Positions 1 through 9,402 of a stretch of DNA of 64,000 nt are shown in pieces. Each line of letters starts with the position of its first letter. The stretch's first letter is position 1. This DNA is from Hyunsoonleella ulvae (GTDB lineage: Bacteria; Bacteroidota; Bacteroidia; Flavobacteriales; Flavobacteriaceae), in contig NZ_JAEPJQ010000008.1 in NCBI RefSeq assembly GCF_016827605.1, positions 62,001 to 126,000 of the forward strand. The letters run 5' to 3'. The notes beneath the pieces are model-generated. The model was not told the DNA's origin. It saw only the letters and a program-made list of their open reading frames with translations, and ran no database searches. A program made the position numbers and the translations under genes.

Positions 1-131
1 CGCGTACCAATGGTTATAATATCATCACGAGTTAAAAACACGCCAAAGGGAATGTTTTGGATGGGAAAATCAGAGTTTTTATCTACGTGTAACCACGATG
101 TTCTATCTGGATTATTAGCTGACAAGGGCAT
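1..131 (-). CDS. fahA: Fumarylacetoacetase, N-terminal part only
   Basis: The reverse strand from an ATG at 131 reads into the window edge and gives about 43 residues beginning MPLSANNPDRTSW, then FPIQNIPFGVF and RDDIITIG. This matches the start of bacterial fumarylacetoacetases, which cleave fumarylacetoacetate to fumarate and acetoacetate in the last step of tyrosine degradation. The rest of the gene, including the catalytic domain, lies outside the window. It is divergent from glyA with 194 bp between them. A TAGGTTTG box on the minus strand (156-163) could be its -7 element, but I see no well placed -33 TTG. Recognition rests on the N-terminus alone. Confidence 0.8.
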   Translation of the reverse strand, partial: MPLSANNPDRTSWLHVDKNSDFPIQNIPFGVFLTRDDIITIGT

Positions 132-263
132 AGCGTTTTCTTAAAATTTGTTTCTCAAACCTACATAATTTTTTCATTTTAATGGAAAAAAAATCAATAA
201 AATATAGGTTTGGTTGTAAGGTTAATAAATCGGTGTATAACTTGGTTAGTAAATCTATAAAAT

Positions 264-297
264 TTGATGTTTTTAAGGCTTGTATTTGTTATTTTTG
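264..297 (+). promoter_or_regulatory. Bacteroidota-type promoter of glyA
   Basis: TTG at 264-266, a 23-bp spacer and TATTTTTG at 290-297 fit the TTG/TAnnTTTG promoter of this phylum. It lies 28 bp before the glyA start. The spacer is at the long end of the usual range. Confidence 0.5.
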
Positions 298-325
298 CGC
301 AATTATTTAAAGACAATTAAATTTT

Positions 326-1597
326 ATGCAACGCGACGAACAAATTTTTGAATTGATTCAGGCTGAAAAAGAACGCCAATTACATGGTATAGAGCTTATA
401 GCCTCAGAGAATTTTGTAAGCGAACAAGTTATGGAAGCTGCAGGTTCTGTTTTAACCAACAAATATGCTGAGGGTTACCCAGGCAAGCGTTACTATGGCG
501 GTTGTGAAGTAGTTGATGAAGTAGAGCAAATTGCTATAGATAGAGCTAAAACCTTGTTTAATGCGGAATATGTAAATGTACAGCCTCACTCAGGAAGTCA
601 AGCCAATACAGCGGTGTACCATGCGTGTATAAAACCAGGCGATACCATTTTAGGGTTTGATTTATCGCACGGCGGACATTTAACACACGGATCTCCAGTG
701 AATTTTTCAGGGAGACTATATAAACCTGTATTTTATGGTGTTGAAAAAGAAACAGGCGTTTTAAACTACGATAAAATACAAGAGATTGCTACCAAAGAGC
801 AACCAAAATTAATTATAGCAGGGGCATCTGCATACTCAAGGGATATAGATTTTAAACGTTTTAGAGAAATAGCAGATAGTGTTGGTGCTATTTTATTGGC
901 TGATATTTCTCATCCTGCAGGGTTAATAGCTAAAGGAATTTTAAACGATCCGTTACCACACTGCCACGTTGTAACTACTACAACGCACAAAACCTTAAGA
1001 GGACCAAGAGGTGGAATGATTATGATGGGGAAAGATTTTGATAATCCATTTGGTATTACTCTAAAGAGTGGCAAGCTTAGAAAAATGTCGTCGTTACTAG
1101 ATTCTGCCGTATTCCCAGGTAACCAAGGCGGACCTTTAGAACATGTTATAGCAGCAAAAGCAATTGCGTTTGGAGAGGCTTTAACTGATGATTTTTTACA
1201 ATACCAATTGCAAGTAAAAAAGAATGCAGCAGCAATGGCAGAGGCTTTAGTAGCTAAAGATTATCATATTATTTCTGGTGGTACAGATAACCACATGATG
1301 CTTATCGATCTAAGAAACAAAAATGTATCAGGTAAAGATGCAGAACAAGCTTTGGTAAAAGCTGATATTACTGCAAATAAAAACATGGTACCTTTTGATG
1401 ACAAGTCGCCATTTGTAACCTCTGGAATTCGTTTAGGAACCGCAGCAATTACTACCCGTGGATGTAAAGAAGACGATATGAAAGCCATTGTAGAACTTAT
1501 TGACGAGGTGGTTACGAATTATGATGACGAAGCAACTTTAGAATCTGTAAAAGCACGTGTAAATGCAATGATGAAGGATAAGCCTTTATTTGTGTAG
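326..1597 (+). CDS. glyA: Serine hydroxymethyltransferase
   Basis: This cytosolic PLP enzyme interconverts serine plus tetrahydrofolate with glycine plus 5,10-methylene-tetrahydrofolate and is the main source of one-carbon units. The 423-residue product has the expected length. It shows the ELIASENF motif near residue 25, [15 protein letters not shown] near 45, and the PLP segment [14 protein letters not shown] with the Schiff-base lysine at 222. The ATG at 326 fits the family N-terminus and follows an AT-rich leader with a Bacteroidota promoter box. The gene stands alone, divergent from fahA, and ends just before a clear hairpin terminator. Identification is secure. Confidence 0.97.
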   Translation: MQRDEQIFELIQAEKERQLHGIELIASENFVSEQVMEAAGSVLTNKYAEGYPGKRYYGGCEVVDEVEQIAIDRAKTLFNAEYVNVQPHSGSQANTAVYHACIKPGDTILGFDLSHGGHLTHGSPVNFSGRLYKPVFYGVEKETGVLNYDKIQEIATKEQPKLIIAGASAYSRDIDFKRFREIADSVGAILLADISHPAGLIAKGILNDPLPHCHVVTTTTHKTLRGPRGGMIMMGKDFDNPFGITLKSGKLRKMSSLLDSAVFPGNQGGPLEHVIAAKAIAFGEALTDDFLQYQLQVKKNAAAMAEALVAKDYHIISGGTDNHMMLIDLRNKNVSGKDAEQALVKADITANKNMVPFDDKSPFVTSGIRLGTAAITTRGCKEDDMKAIVELIDEVVTNYDDEATLESVKARVNAMMKDKPLFV

Positions 1598-1635
1598 TGG
1601 CTTTATGCTAAACACGGCTATCTTAAATATAGTAT

Positions 1636-1666
1636 AAAAATCCCGCCTTTTGGTGGGATTTTTTGT
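1636..1666 (+). terminator. Rho-independent terminator of glyA
   Basis: The stem ATCCCGCC / GGTGGGAT has one G-U pair and a TTTT loop, and is followed by a run of T. It starts about 40 bp after the glyA stop. Confidence 0.85.
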
Positions 1667-1670
1667 TTTT

Positions 1671-1743
1671 GGGCGTTTTAACACGCTTTCACTAGTCGCT
1701 CTCTTTGAGGAGCTCCAACATGCCGTTCAATCGTTAACGCAAA
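1671..1743 (+). repeat. GC-rich intergenic element of GGGCGTT...AACGCA form
   Basis: About 70 bp directly after the glyA terminator are close to 50% GC, clearly richer than the AT-rich flanks. The stretch begins GGGCGTT and ends TTAACGCAA. From memory, dispersed intergenic elements with this kind of start and end occur in many Flavobacteriaceae genomes. Only one copy is visible here, so calling it a repeat is inference. No ORF of note lies in it. Confidence 0.4.
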
Positions 1744-1832
1744 TCCAGTGTTTCAAGAAAATTTAAGATTTCCTTTAGTACTTCAAATATTATAAATCCT
1801 ATATTTAGACTTTAAAACTAACCATAAGCATT

Positions 1833-2156
1833 ATGTGGGAAGCACAGCTAAAACGTTATGATAACATAGTAGACAAATGCCCTAGGTTTGAACGTAAGGG
1901 AAAATCCATGATTTATACATCTGCTAATGGCTATATGTTTACATTATTAAATAAGGCAGGAGAAATAGGCGTGCGCTTTTCAAAAGAAGTACAAGAAAAG
2001 TACATAAAAACCTTTAATTCTTCACTTTATAAATCTTATGGCGCAGTAATGAAAGGCTATGTTTTAATACCAGAATCAATACTCAAAGACACTGAAAAAA
2101 TGGTAGCTCTTTTTAACGAAAGCTATGATTATGTTATGACTTTAGAGCCTAAATAA
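1833..2156 (+). CDS. TfoX/Sxy-like N-terminal domain protein
   Basis: This is a 107-residue soluble protein without signal peptide or membrane segment. The order GKSMIYTSANGYMF, then IGVRFSKE, YGAVMKGYV, and a C-terminal helix ending SYDYVMTLEPK matches small stand-alone proteins assigned to the TfoX N-terminal domain family. In gamma-proteobacteria TfoX/Sxy controls competence, but these short flavobacterial relatives lack the C-terminal domain and their role is unknown. The gene is followed 23 bp later by the secreted DinB-like gene on the same strand, so the two may be cotranscribed. Family recognition is moderate. Confidence 0.6.
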   Translation: MWEAQLKRYDNIVDKCPRFERKGKSMIYTSANGYMFTLLNKAGEIGVRFSKEVQEKYIKTFNSSLYKSYGAVMKGYVLIPESILKDTEKMVALFNESYDYVMTLEPK

Positions 2157-2179
2157 AACCTATAAACTTGAGGGAATTA

Positions 2180-2734
2180 ATGAAAACAATTACACTTACT
2201 TTTTCAATCTTATTATCTATACAGATGATGGCACAAGACCATACCAAACTACCTTATTACGAAATACCAGAAGCAGCAGAAAGTTACACGGCAGGAACAA
2301 CTGTCTCAAGAATGATTGATGGTTTAGGGTTTCGTTATTATTGGGCTACGGAAGGTTTAAGACCAGAAGATTTAGCCTATAAACCTAGTGATTCTGGGAG
2401 AACCTCAGGCGAAACCATAGACCATTTGTTTGGTTTGTCAAACTTTATATTAAGTTCTATTGTAAAAGATTTTAAGTCTGTTGATGGTAAAGCAATGGCT
2501 TTTGATGAAAAACGAAAACAAACCTTATTAAATTTTAAACAGGCTTCAGATATTTTGAGAACTACAGAAGATATTTCAAAATTTGATAATAACAGATATC
2601 CATTTTGGAATGTTATAAATGGGCCTATAGCAGATGCCTTATGGCATTGCGGACAAGTGGTAATGTTGCGTCGTGCATCAGGAAATCCATTTAATTCTAA
2701 AGTTAGTGTGTTTGCAGGAAAGCTTAGGGATTAA
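2180..2734 (+). CDS. Secreted DinB-like four-helix protein
   Basis: The product has 184 residues. I chose the ATG at 2180, preceded by AGGGAATTA, over an upstream in-frame TTG at 2168, because it places a normal signal peptide first (MKTITLTFSILL, cut near MMAQ). The mature part reads as a helical bundle with TVSRMIDGLGFRYYWATEGL, a central GETIDHLFGLSNFIL, and a late DALWHCGQVVMLRR. The two histidines sit where DinB/DfsB proteins carry metal ligands. DinB relatives include thiol-dependent metalloenzymes, but no substrate can be read here. Export to the periplasm is unusual for the fold as a whole, though known in Bacteroidota. The family call is moderately sure. Confidence 0.65.
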   Translation: MKTITLTFSILLSIQMMAQDHTKLPYYEIPEAAESYTAGTTVSRMIDGLGFRYYWATEGLRPEDLAYKPSDSGRTSGETIDHLFGLSNFILSSIVKDFKSVDGKAMAFDEKRKQTLLNFKQASDILRTTEDISKFDNNRYPFWNVINGPIADALWHCGQVVMLRRASGNPFNSKVSVFAGKLRD

Positions 2735-2744
2735 AAATTAACAC

Positions 2745-2775
2745 AAAAGTCTAGCAGTTATGCTAGACTTTTTTA
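2745..2775. terminator. Bidirectional terminator between convergent genes
   Basis: AAAAGTCTAGCA / TGCTAGACTTTT forms an almost perfect stem with flanking A and T runs, so it can serve the gene ending at 2734 and the minus-strand gene ending at 2796. Confidence 0.85.
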
Positions 2776-2795
2776 ATGCTATTTCTTTTTTGTGG

Positions 2796-3524
2796 TTAGT
2801 TAGAAAGTTTCTTTTGTAGCGTATAAATATAGGACCAATCTTTTGATAACGATGCTCTAAATTTATTTCTTAGCGCTTCTGTTTTTTCTTTGCCGTTGGC
2901 TTTTTCATATACTTTCCAAACCCCATCTTGTTCTACATCCAATCCAGCAAAATTATCAAATGGTACACTTATAAAATAATCTGCTACTTCAGGAGCACCA
3001 CCAACCACAGCATACCAATATCCTCTATTATCTTTTTCGGCGTTTTTAACAGCAGCAGCAATTTCTTTGACGCATTCCATGAATGTAGTAGAGTTTTTGA
3101 TTTTTACATTATACACCCAAACTAAACCAGTATCTTCAGAAAAAGGAGCTTTTCTACTTACATCTGGCATAAAACGGGCAATGTTGTAATGAAAGCTTTT
3201 TACATGGGGCATGATAAGATTAATAACCGCCATTCTACATGCTTTTCCGGCCTCGTCTCCATCTTCATCCATTTCTGCCCAATTGGCCATTCTACCTGTA
3301 ATAACGTAAACGTTGCCCTCGCCTTGGAGTCGCTTCCACATGTTCCATTTGTCTTTACCTTCATTTTTTAAATAGCACTCTTTCCATGCTTTTACGCCTG
3401 CAATAAACTGTGCATTATGACCCTGCTTTACTGTAACTTCCGAGAGTGTGAGTAAAAACGAGTCGTCGTTTTGAGAAATAATAAATAGGGGCATTAATAC
3501 AATAAGAAACAATAATTTTCTCAT
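2796..3524 (-). CDS. Secreted protein with internal duplication, function unknown
   Basis: I do not recognise this 242-residue protein. It starts with a signal peptide (MRKLLFLIVLMPLFIISQ). The remainder appears to hold two related halves. The first runs from VTVKQGHNAQFIAGVKAW to YVITGRMANWAEMDEDGD, and the second from VKIKNSTTFMECVKEIAA to YFISVPFDNFAGLDVEQDG. Each has a strand, a long helix, a strand near a W or Y, and an acidic turn. That pattern is reminiscent of a tandem ferredoxin-like or dimeric alpha/beta-barrel fold, which is inference. The gene is monocistronic, converging on the DinB-like gene across a shared terminator. Confidence 0.7.
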   Translation of the reverse strand: MRKLLFLIVLMPLFIISQNDDSFLLTLSEVTVKQGHNAQFIAGVKAWKECYLKNEGKDKWNMWKRLQGEGNVYVITGRMANWAEMDEDGDEAGKACRMAVINLIMPHVKSFHYNIARFMPDVSRKAPFSEDTGLVWVYNVKIKNSTTFMECVKEIAAAVKNAEKDNRGYWYAVVGGAPEVADYFISVPFDNFAGLDVEQDGVWKVYEKANGKEKTEALRNKFRASLSKDWSYIYTLQKKLSN

Positions 3525-3788
3525 AATTTTGATTGGTTTAAATTAATATATAAAATGCTGAAACTATTCCAGCACGGGTTATTAAATATTAATTTAGGGC
3601 AATGCTATTAAATTATTGTTGTTGGATTGAGAGATGAATTTACTGACTTTGCTAAGTGTCAGATTTTTAAATATAGTGTTTTTTGGGAATTAATTCAAAT
3701 TTAAAGATGTATGGAGTTTTGTGCTTACGTTTTTAAAGCGACTACTTAAGAAATGATATGAGGGTAAATTTTGTAACTAAAGCGTTAG

Positions 3789-4175
3789 TTACGACTCCAT
3801 CATATAATTTACTTTTTCTGGCGTAAGAGGTTTTGAAATGAGTTCTTTAATGCACTCGTATTGCTCTACTTTTTTGAGATCTCTATTATCGATGGTAGAG
3901 CTTACAATATAAATCCTTGAAGGTATTGGAAGGTTAAGCGTTATTAATTCATCTAAGAATTGCCAACCATCCATAACGGGCATGTTTAAATCCAAAAGTA
4001 TGGTATCAGGAATTTTACCTAATTCCACCATATTTTTATAACCCTCTATGGCATCCTTGCCATTATCAAATGTAACATATGCATTAGAGAATTTTACACT
4101 TTTCAATAATTTTTCGGCTAAAAGTGTGTATACTGGGTCATCATCAATTAAAAGGGTTAAATTATTTTTTTTCAC
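3789..4175 (-). CDS. Single-domain response regulator
   Basis: This 128-residue CheY-like receiver has no output domain. The acidic pocket is D11-D13, the phospho-acceptor is D62 in LLDLNMPVMDGW, the conserved Ser/Thr is at 92-93 and the conserved lysine is K115 in SKPLTP. Its start overlaps the stop of the upstream PAS kinase by four bases, so the two are translationally coupled and very likely partners. Output must go through protein contact or further phosphotransfer. Confidence 0.93.
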   Translation of the reverse strand: MKKNNLTLLIDDDPVYTLLAEKLLKSVKFSNAYVTFDNGKDAIEGYKNMVELGKIPDTILLDLNMPVMDGWQFLDELITLNLPIPSRIYIVSSTIDNRDLKKVEQYECIKELISKPLTPEKVNYMMES

Positions 4176-5653
4176 TTTTTTAATTTTATGTAAAAACTAG
4201 AGCCAACATCTACTTTACTTTCTACTGTGATGTCGCCTCCAAGGTAATCAATTTGATTTTTAGTAATGTAAAGCCCTAGACCATTAGCATTTTGCACATC
4301 ATGGAAAGTTTTATACATCCCAAAAATTTTATTTTTATGTAAATCCAAATCAATTCCTAAACCATTATCTCTAAATTGTACGATAACATATTCGTTTTCA
4401 ATTTTAGCATCTATGTCAATTACTAATTGTCTTTTTGGAGATTTGTATTTCACAGCATTATTTAAAATATTGAGAAAAATACTATCTATGTATGCTGGTA
4501 TAGAGCGTATTTCAATGGATTTATCCACATTTTGACGTATTATGGCATTAGATTGTTTAATAGATGGTTTAATGCTTATAATGGTATTGTCTATATGTTT
4601 TTTGATGTTTACGGTTTTAAGGCCATCAAGATGTTTAGTTGATAAATCTACAGTATCGTTTAAGTTGTGTATGGTCTCTCCCAAATTATCTATGGTCATT
4701 CTCATTAATTCAAATTGGCTGGTATTTGCCAATTTAGAATCATCTAATTTAATATCGTTAAGTAACATTTGTAGATTACTGTAATGAGATCTTAAATTAT
4801 GAGATACAATGTGAGCAAAATTTAAGAGCTTATCATTTTGTTTTCTCGAAATATCTAATAGCTTTTCTATTCTTATTTGTTGCAATTTGTCATCATTAAT
4901 ATTTTTTGCATGCAACACATAGTGGATAGTATTGCCAAGATTATCTTTAACAGCAGACCTTGTTATTAAAGTCCATATAGGGCCTCCGTTTTTATGGACA
5001 AACCTTTTCTGTATTGAAAATGATTGACTTTCTCCCTTAAGAAAAGCTGTAAACTCTTTTTTATTTCTTTCAAGATCTTCGGGGTAAACTAATTTGTAAT
5101 AAGGTAATTTTTTTAACTCATTTTCTGTATAACCCAACATATCACAGAAATGTTGATTTATTCTAAGCCACTTTTCATTAAGATCGATCAACGCAATACC
5201 AGTCTCTGAAAATTCGAAGATTTTTCTGAATTGCTCTTCACTTATAGAGATTTGTCTCGTGAAATTGGTTTTTTCAGTAACATCTTGAAAAGTACCATAA
5301 GCAACCCTAGTTGTAGACCCACGCCTGTAACCTATAACACCAATTGAACGTACCCACTTACGATTTCCTTTGGCGGTAATTATTTCAAACTCTTCATCAA
5401 AATAGGTGTTATGTTCAACGAGTTCTTTAAATAAGGATGAGATTCTTTCTCTATTTTCCCCTTCTTTATAAAATTCTATTCCAGACTTTACATTTGGTGT
5501 ATAATGCGATGGTACTTCATGAATTTTTTTAGTAACATCACTCCACATTAATTTATTGGTATTTAAGTCTACTTCCCAAGTACCAATGGTAGCTATCTCC
5601 TCCACCATTTTAGAGAGGTGAAGGGTTTCTTTTTTGGGTTGCAAGGAATACAT
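4172..5653 (-). CDS. PAS-domain sensor histidine kinase
   Basis: This 493-residue kinase is cytosolic: I see no membrane segment. There are two PAS domains (about 15-130 and 140-255), each ending in a PAC-like strand set. The dimerisation helix carries H285 in SHNLRSHYSNL. The ATPase domain has the N box around N395-N399, DNGLGID at 429-435 and GLGLYITK from 458, and the protein ends at the domain boundary. The downstream receiver overlaps by four bases. The signal is not readable from sequence. PAS sensors may bind small ligands or cofactors, and no specific cofactor residue is evident. Confidence 0.93.
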   Translation of the reverse strand: MYSLQPKKETLHLSKMVEEIATIGTWEVDLNTNKLMWSDVTKKIHEVPSHYTPNVKSGIEFYKEGENRERISSLFKELVEHNTYFDEEFEIITAKGNRKWVRSIGVIGYRRGSTTRVAYGTFQDVTEKTNFTRQISISEEQFRKIFEFSETGIALIDLNEKWLRINQHFCDMLGYTENELKKLPYYKLVYPEDLERNKKEFTAFLKGESQSFSIQKRFVHKNGGPIWTLITRSAVKDNLGNTIHYVLHAKNINDDKLQQIRIEKLLDISRKQNDKLLNFAHIVSHNLRSHYSNLQMLLNDIKLDDSKLANTSQFELMRMTIDNLGETIHNLNDTVDLSTKHLDGLKTVNIKKHIDNTIISIKPSIKQSNAIIRQNVDKSIEIRSIPAYIDSIFLNILNNAVKYKSPKRQLVIDIDAKIENEYVIVQFRDNGLGIDLDLHKNKIFGMYKTFHDVQNANGLGLYITKNQIDYLGGDITVESKVDVGSSFYIKLKK

Positions 5654-5823
5654 AACTGGGTCGGTTTTGGATTACAAATATATGTAAATTATCGTTAAAA
5701 CGAATATTTAGTCGATAAAAAGCTTTTTTGAAATAAAATGCTAGTTGTTTAAATTTTTAAATAGGTTAGTTTAACCCAACCTTTCCTTTTACAGATTCAA
5801 ACAATTTTTTAGAATTATTTTAT

Positions 5824-7002
5824 TTATAAGTAACTAAGCCACCATTTATCACGGTTGTTTACTTTATACCGCATGTAAGTTCTACTTGGAAAATATAGGA
5901 GTGTTACTACACCTATCCAAACAAGGTACACAACAAATAACGAGTAGCCATAATCTAAAAGTTTTGCATTTCTAAATACATCATTTGTTAAAATCATGTT
6001 TTCCCAGTCTCCACCAAAAATCAATATACCTACAATGGCTAATACATGAAGCACAACAATATGTAAGAAATAATAGAATAAGGGTACACGTCCAAAAACA
6101 AGCAATATATTGGTAACTTTATTTTTTACATTTTCAATAGCAACTAAAAACAGTAATGCTGGACCAATAGTTACTAACAGATAAGATAAAGAGGGAGGGT
6201 ATTTGGTAACATTAAAAAACGATAGTATTGTTTTGGTTGTAGTATCCTGAGCTGACCATGGTACTAAGTCTCCATACATATTTGTACCTCTAAAAATAAA
6301 AAATAATACAATACAGCTTACTCCAATTCTAACTAAATATTTTCTTCTTAAATCTGTATTAAAGTCTTTTTTGTATAGTGTCCCAAAACAATAACCTAAA
6401 CTGATGAGTCCAAACCATGGTATGATAGGATAAGCAAAAGCAAACATTCTACCATCTATCATTATAAATTGTGACTGATGGAGTATGTACCAAATTATGG
6501 AAGTAAAACTGGAGCCTTTCAATACGATACCATCTAATGTATTATGACCAGCAACTAACAGTACACCTATAGCTAGAATGGCTTTGATTGGTAAATAAAT
6601 AGTAAAGGATAATAATATCATACACAGGCCAATAGCCCATATTACTTGAAGAACTATAAAACCATAGGTAACATCAAATTTCCAAATAAAATTGTTAACT
6701 ATAATTGATAAAAAAATTAACCAAAACCCACGTGTAATTAAAAACTTAAATAATTGTGATTTACTTTTTTTAGTACCGTATAAAAAAGCAGAAGTTCCAG
6801 CCAAAAAGATAAATACAGGTGCACAATAATGCGTTATAAACCTAGTAAAGAATAAAGATGGGGTAGTAGTGTCTAAGTTTGTAGGGTCAGAAAAAAATGA
6901 GCCATAATGAAAGTAGTCCCTCGTGTGGTCTAATGCCATCAGTAGCATTACTAAACCTCTTAAAACATCTATGGATGTAATGCGTTTGGATTTGTTTTGC
7001 AA
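5824..7002 (-). CDS. DUF1624 / HGSNAT-like membrane acyltransferase
   Basis: This 392-residue polytopic membrane protein has roughly ten hydrophobic segments. The N-terminus ITSIDVLRGLVMLLMALDHTRDYFH is the DUF1624 (heparan-alpha-glucosaminide N-acetyltransferase catalytic domain) signature with its conserved Asp-His, followed by APVFIFLAGTSAF. Family members move acyl groups across the membrane to sugars, but the acceptor here is unknown. The gene is transcribed alone, divergent from the T9SS type A protein at 7160. The ATG at 7002 places the signature at residue 9, as in relatives. Confidence 0.8.
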   Translation of the reverse strand: MQNKSKRITSIDVLRGLVMLLMALDHTRDYFHYGSFFSDPTNLDTTTPSLFFTRFITHYCAPVFIFLAGTSAFLYGTKKSKSQLFKFLITRGFWLIFLSIIVNNFIWKFDVTYGFIVLQVIWAIGLCMILLSFTIYLPIKAILAIGVLLVAGHNTLDGIVLKGSSFTSIIWYILHQSQFIMIDGRMFAFAYPIIPWFGLISLGYCFGTLYKKDFNTDLRRKYLVRIGVSCIVLFFIFRGTNMYGDLVPWSAQDTTTKTILSFFNVTKYPPSLSYLLVTIGPALLFLVAIENVKNKVTNILLVFGRVPLFYYFLHIVVLHVLAIVGILIFGGDWENMILTNDVFRNAKLLDYGYSLFVVYLVWIGVVTLLYFPSRTYMRYKVNNRDKWWLSYL

Positions 7003-7159
7003 AATATATTTGGTTGATTGCCTTGAATTTAGATAAATATGAGGGAAGTAACAAACTTTAGTTTTAAAATGTACTGTTTATCCATTATTTATGTATTTAA
7101 CGTTAGATTTAAAAAAAACCAACGCCATTGTTATATTTTTATAAAAAAAGCTACTGCAA

Positions 7160-8116
7160 ATGAAAACAAAACTACTTTTAATATCTTTTTTGAGTGTTAC
7201 CATTGGTTTTTCGCAAACTGATATAGAACAATTACATAGTGCAACTGGATCAGAATATACTGTAATGAGTGGAACAATAGATCAATCTGTAACGGGAGCA
7301 AATATTTTATGGGATTTTACAAATTTAACTCCTACATCTACGATACTTGATGATACGTATACGGACGCAGGAACAACGGCCACGATAGAAACTTTTGAGG
7401 GAGCAACTTTACAAAATAGAATTGATTTGGCATTTAACTCAGGTGTAGCTTCTATAATAGGGGTATTGTCTCAAGGTATTGATGCTGTATATACTGATGC
7501 TGCTCTACTTGGTAGTTTTCCTTTAAGTTTTGGATATACAAATTCAGATCAAGTTGAAGGAACCTACACAAGTACCTCAGCTAGTGGTAATATACGTGAT
7601 AATAGTACTGTTGATATTAGTGTAGATGCATGGGGCAATTTACAGGTGGGTACTTTTAATGGAGAGGTAACAAGACTTAAGCTGGTACAAAACTTAACCC
7701 TTGATGTGTTAAATGTGCCTTTTCCAGCAACAATCACTTCTTATTTTTATTATGATGCTAATACTGATGATCTTGTTTTTAGATACTCTAGGGTACAAGC
7801 AGATCCTCCTTTAGTTGCGGCTATTGATGAGACGGTATTAGAGAGCTTATCGGTCTACACACTATCTACGGTTGATAAGACGTTGGCAAGTTCGCAAATA
7901 CAATTGCTTAATCCAGTTAAAGATGACCTAAGGTTTAGTTTAGAGGATGACATACGTATTGAGAAAATTAAAATTTATGATATTTCTGGTAGGGTTGTTT
8001 TACTAAAAACAGTTACAAATGATGTTTTAAATGTAGGTTTTTTAAGTTCAGGAATGTATGTAGCTTCCATTGAAACTAACCAAGGTATAGTTTTAAAAAA
8101 GTTTGTAAAAGAGTAA
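7160..8116 (+). CDS. T9SS type A sorting-domain secreted protein
   Basis: The 318-residue product has a signal peptide (MKTKLLLISFLSVTIGFSQ), a central beta-rich region of about 220 residues that I cannot assign, and a C-terminal type A sorting domain of about 70 residues. That domain shows IYDISGRVVLLKTV, then the SSGMYVASIET turn and the terminal VLKKFVKE. Such domains direct export by the type IX system and removal or attachment at the outer membrane. The gene stands alone and ends before a strong hairpin. A longer upstream ORF in another frame is not credible. The function of the mature protein is unknown. Confidence 0.85.
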   Translation: MKTKLLLISFLSVTIGFSQTDIEQLHSATGSEYTVMSGTIDQSVTGANILWDFTNLTPTSTILDDTYTDAGTTATIETFEGATLQNRIDLAFNSGVASIIGVLSQGIDAVYTDAALLGSFPLSFGYTNSDQVEGTYTSTSASGNIRDNSTVDISVDAWGNLQVGTFNGEVTRLKLVQNLTLDVLNVPFPATITSYFYYDANTDDLVFRYSRVQADPPLVAAIDETVLESLSVYTLSTVDKTLASSQIQLLNPVKDDLRFSLEDDIRIEKIKIYDISGRVVLLKTVTNDVLNVGFLSSGMYVASIETNQGIVLKKFVKE

Positions 8117-8136
8117 TGGCCAGTAAAGGAATTAAA

Positions 8137-8166
8137 AAAAGCGTTTCATTTTGAAACGCTTTTTTG
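8137..8166. terminator. Bidirectional terminator
   Basis: The perfect stem AAAGCGTTTCA / TGAAACGCTTT is flanked by A and T runs. It lies between the convergent T9SS protein gene and lysA and abuts the lysA stop. Confidence 0.9.
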
Positions 8167-9402
8167 TTATACCGATGTAGCTTTTTCTTTTTTAATCGAA
8201 AAGTCTACTTCTATCTGATTATGCAAAATATCATCAAACGTTTCACGTTTTCTAATTAAATGCGCTTTGTTTTTATACCATAACACTTCTGCAGGCCTGT
8301 ATCTTGAGTTATAATTACTGGTCATAGAGAAACAATATGCCCCAGCATTTTTAAAACGCAAAATATCTCCTTCGTTAATTTCGTTGATGCGCCTGTTGTT
8401 TCCAAAGGTATCTGTTTCACATATATACCCTACAACCGAATAAAAACGTTCGCGACCATTTGGGTTAGATATATTATCAATATCATGATGCGATCCATAA
8501 AACATAGGTCTTATTAAATGATTAAACCCAGAATTTACCTGAGCAAAAACAGTAGAGGTCGTTTGTTTTACTGCATTAACTTCTGTTAAAAAATGACCAG
8601 ATTCGCTCACTAAAAACTTACCTGGCTCAAAAGCTAAAGTTAAATCTTTACCATATTCTTTACAAAATGCATTAAACTTACTAGATAGCTTTTTACCTAA
8701 TTCTTCAATATTGGTTTCAATATCTCCAACTTTATATGGCACTTTAAAACCAGAGCCAAAATCAATAAACTCCAGATTCTCAAAGTTTTTAGCAGTTTCA
8801 AACAAAATTTCGCTGGCATATAAAAACACATCAATATCTAAAATATCACTTCCGGTATGCATATGGATACCGTTAATGTTCATTTTAGTATTTTCTACTA
8901 TACGTAATAAGTGAGGTATTTGATGAATTGAAATTCCGAATTTAGAATCAATATGTCCCACAGAAATGTTGGCATTACCACCAGCCATTACATGAGGGTT
9001 TATACGTATACAAACAGGAGTTTTTGGATGCTTTGTACCAAATTGTTCTAAAATAGATAGATTGTCTATATTAATCTTTACACCAAGTTTAGCAGCAGTT
9101 TCAATTTCATCTAAAGATACACCGTTTGGAGTATAGATAATCTGCTCAGGCTTAAAACCTGCAGCTAAACCTAATTGTACTTCTTGTATGGAAACGGTAT
9201 CAATACCTGCACCCAAATTTTTAAATAATTTGAGTATAGAGATATTAGATAATGCCTTAACAGCATAATTAATCTTTAATTTTTTAACTGATTTAAAGGC
9301 ACTGGTTAATTTATGATATTGGGATTCAATTTTTTCTCCATCATACACATATAAAGGATTTCCAAACTCTTTTACAATTTTTAATAACTGAGTGTTTTCC
9401 AT
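8167..9402 (-). CDS. lysA: Diaminopimelate decarboxylase
   Basis: This PLP enzyme converts meso-diaminopimelate to lysine plus CO2, the last lysine step. I use the ATG at 9402 (411 residues, MENTQLLKIVKEFG). The open frame extends to a TTG at 9426, but that adds only eight poorly conserved residues. PLP lysine K49 lies in INYAVKAL. Also visible are HIGSK-like GHIDSKFGI, the HMHTGSDI loop, GSGFKVPY, the EPGKFLVSESG phosphate region, and CETDTFG, which supplies the catalytic cysteine in trans at the dimer interface. dapD of the same pathway lies at 44.4-45.2 kb and is not linked. Confidence 0.93.
   Translation of the reverse strand: MENTQLLKIVKEFGNPLYVYDGEKIESQYHKLTSAFKSVKKLKINYAVKALSNISILKLFKNLGAGIDTVSIQEVQLGLAAGFKPEQIIYTPNGVSLDEIETAAKLGVKINIDNLSILEQFGTKHPKTPVCIRINPHVMAGGNANISVGHIDSKFGISIHQIPHLLRIVENTKMNINGIHMHTGSDILDIDVFLYASEILFETAKNFENLEFIDFGSGFKVPYKVGDIETNIEELGKKLSSKFNAFCKEYGKDLTLAFEPGKFLVSESGHFLTEVNAVKQTTSTVFAQVNSGFNHLIRPMFYGSHHDIDNISNPNGRERFYSVVGYICETDTFGNNRRINEINEGDILRFKNAGAYCFSMTSNYNSRYRPAEVLWYKNKAHLIRKRETFDDILHNQIEVDFSIKKEKATSV

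Noticed and set aside
156-163. fahA promoter as a full feature
   Set aside because: TAGGTTTG is a match but the nearest -33 TTG is about 31 bp away, so support is too weak for a separate entry.
3525-3788. Possible small RNA or gene between the secreted protein and the response regulator
   Set aside because: AT-rich, no hairpin with T-run and no ORF of note.
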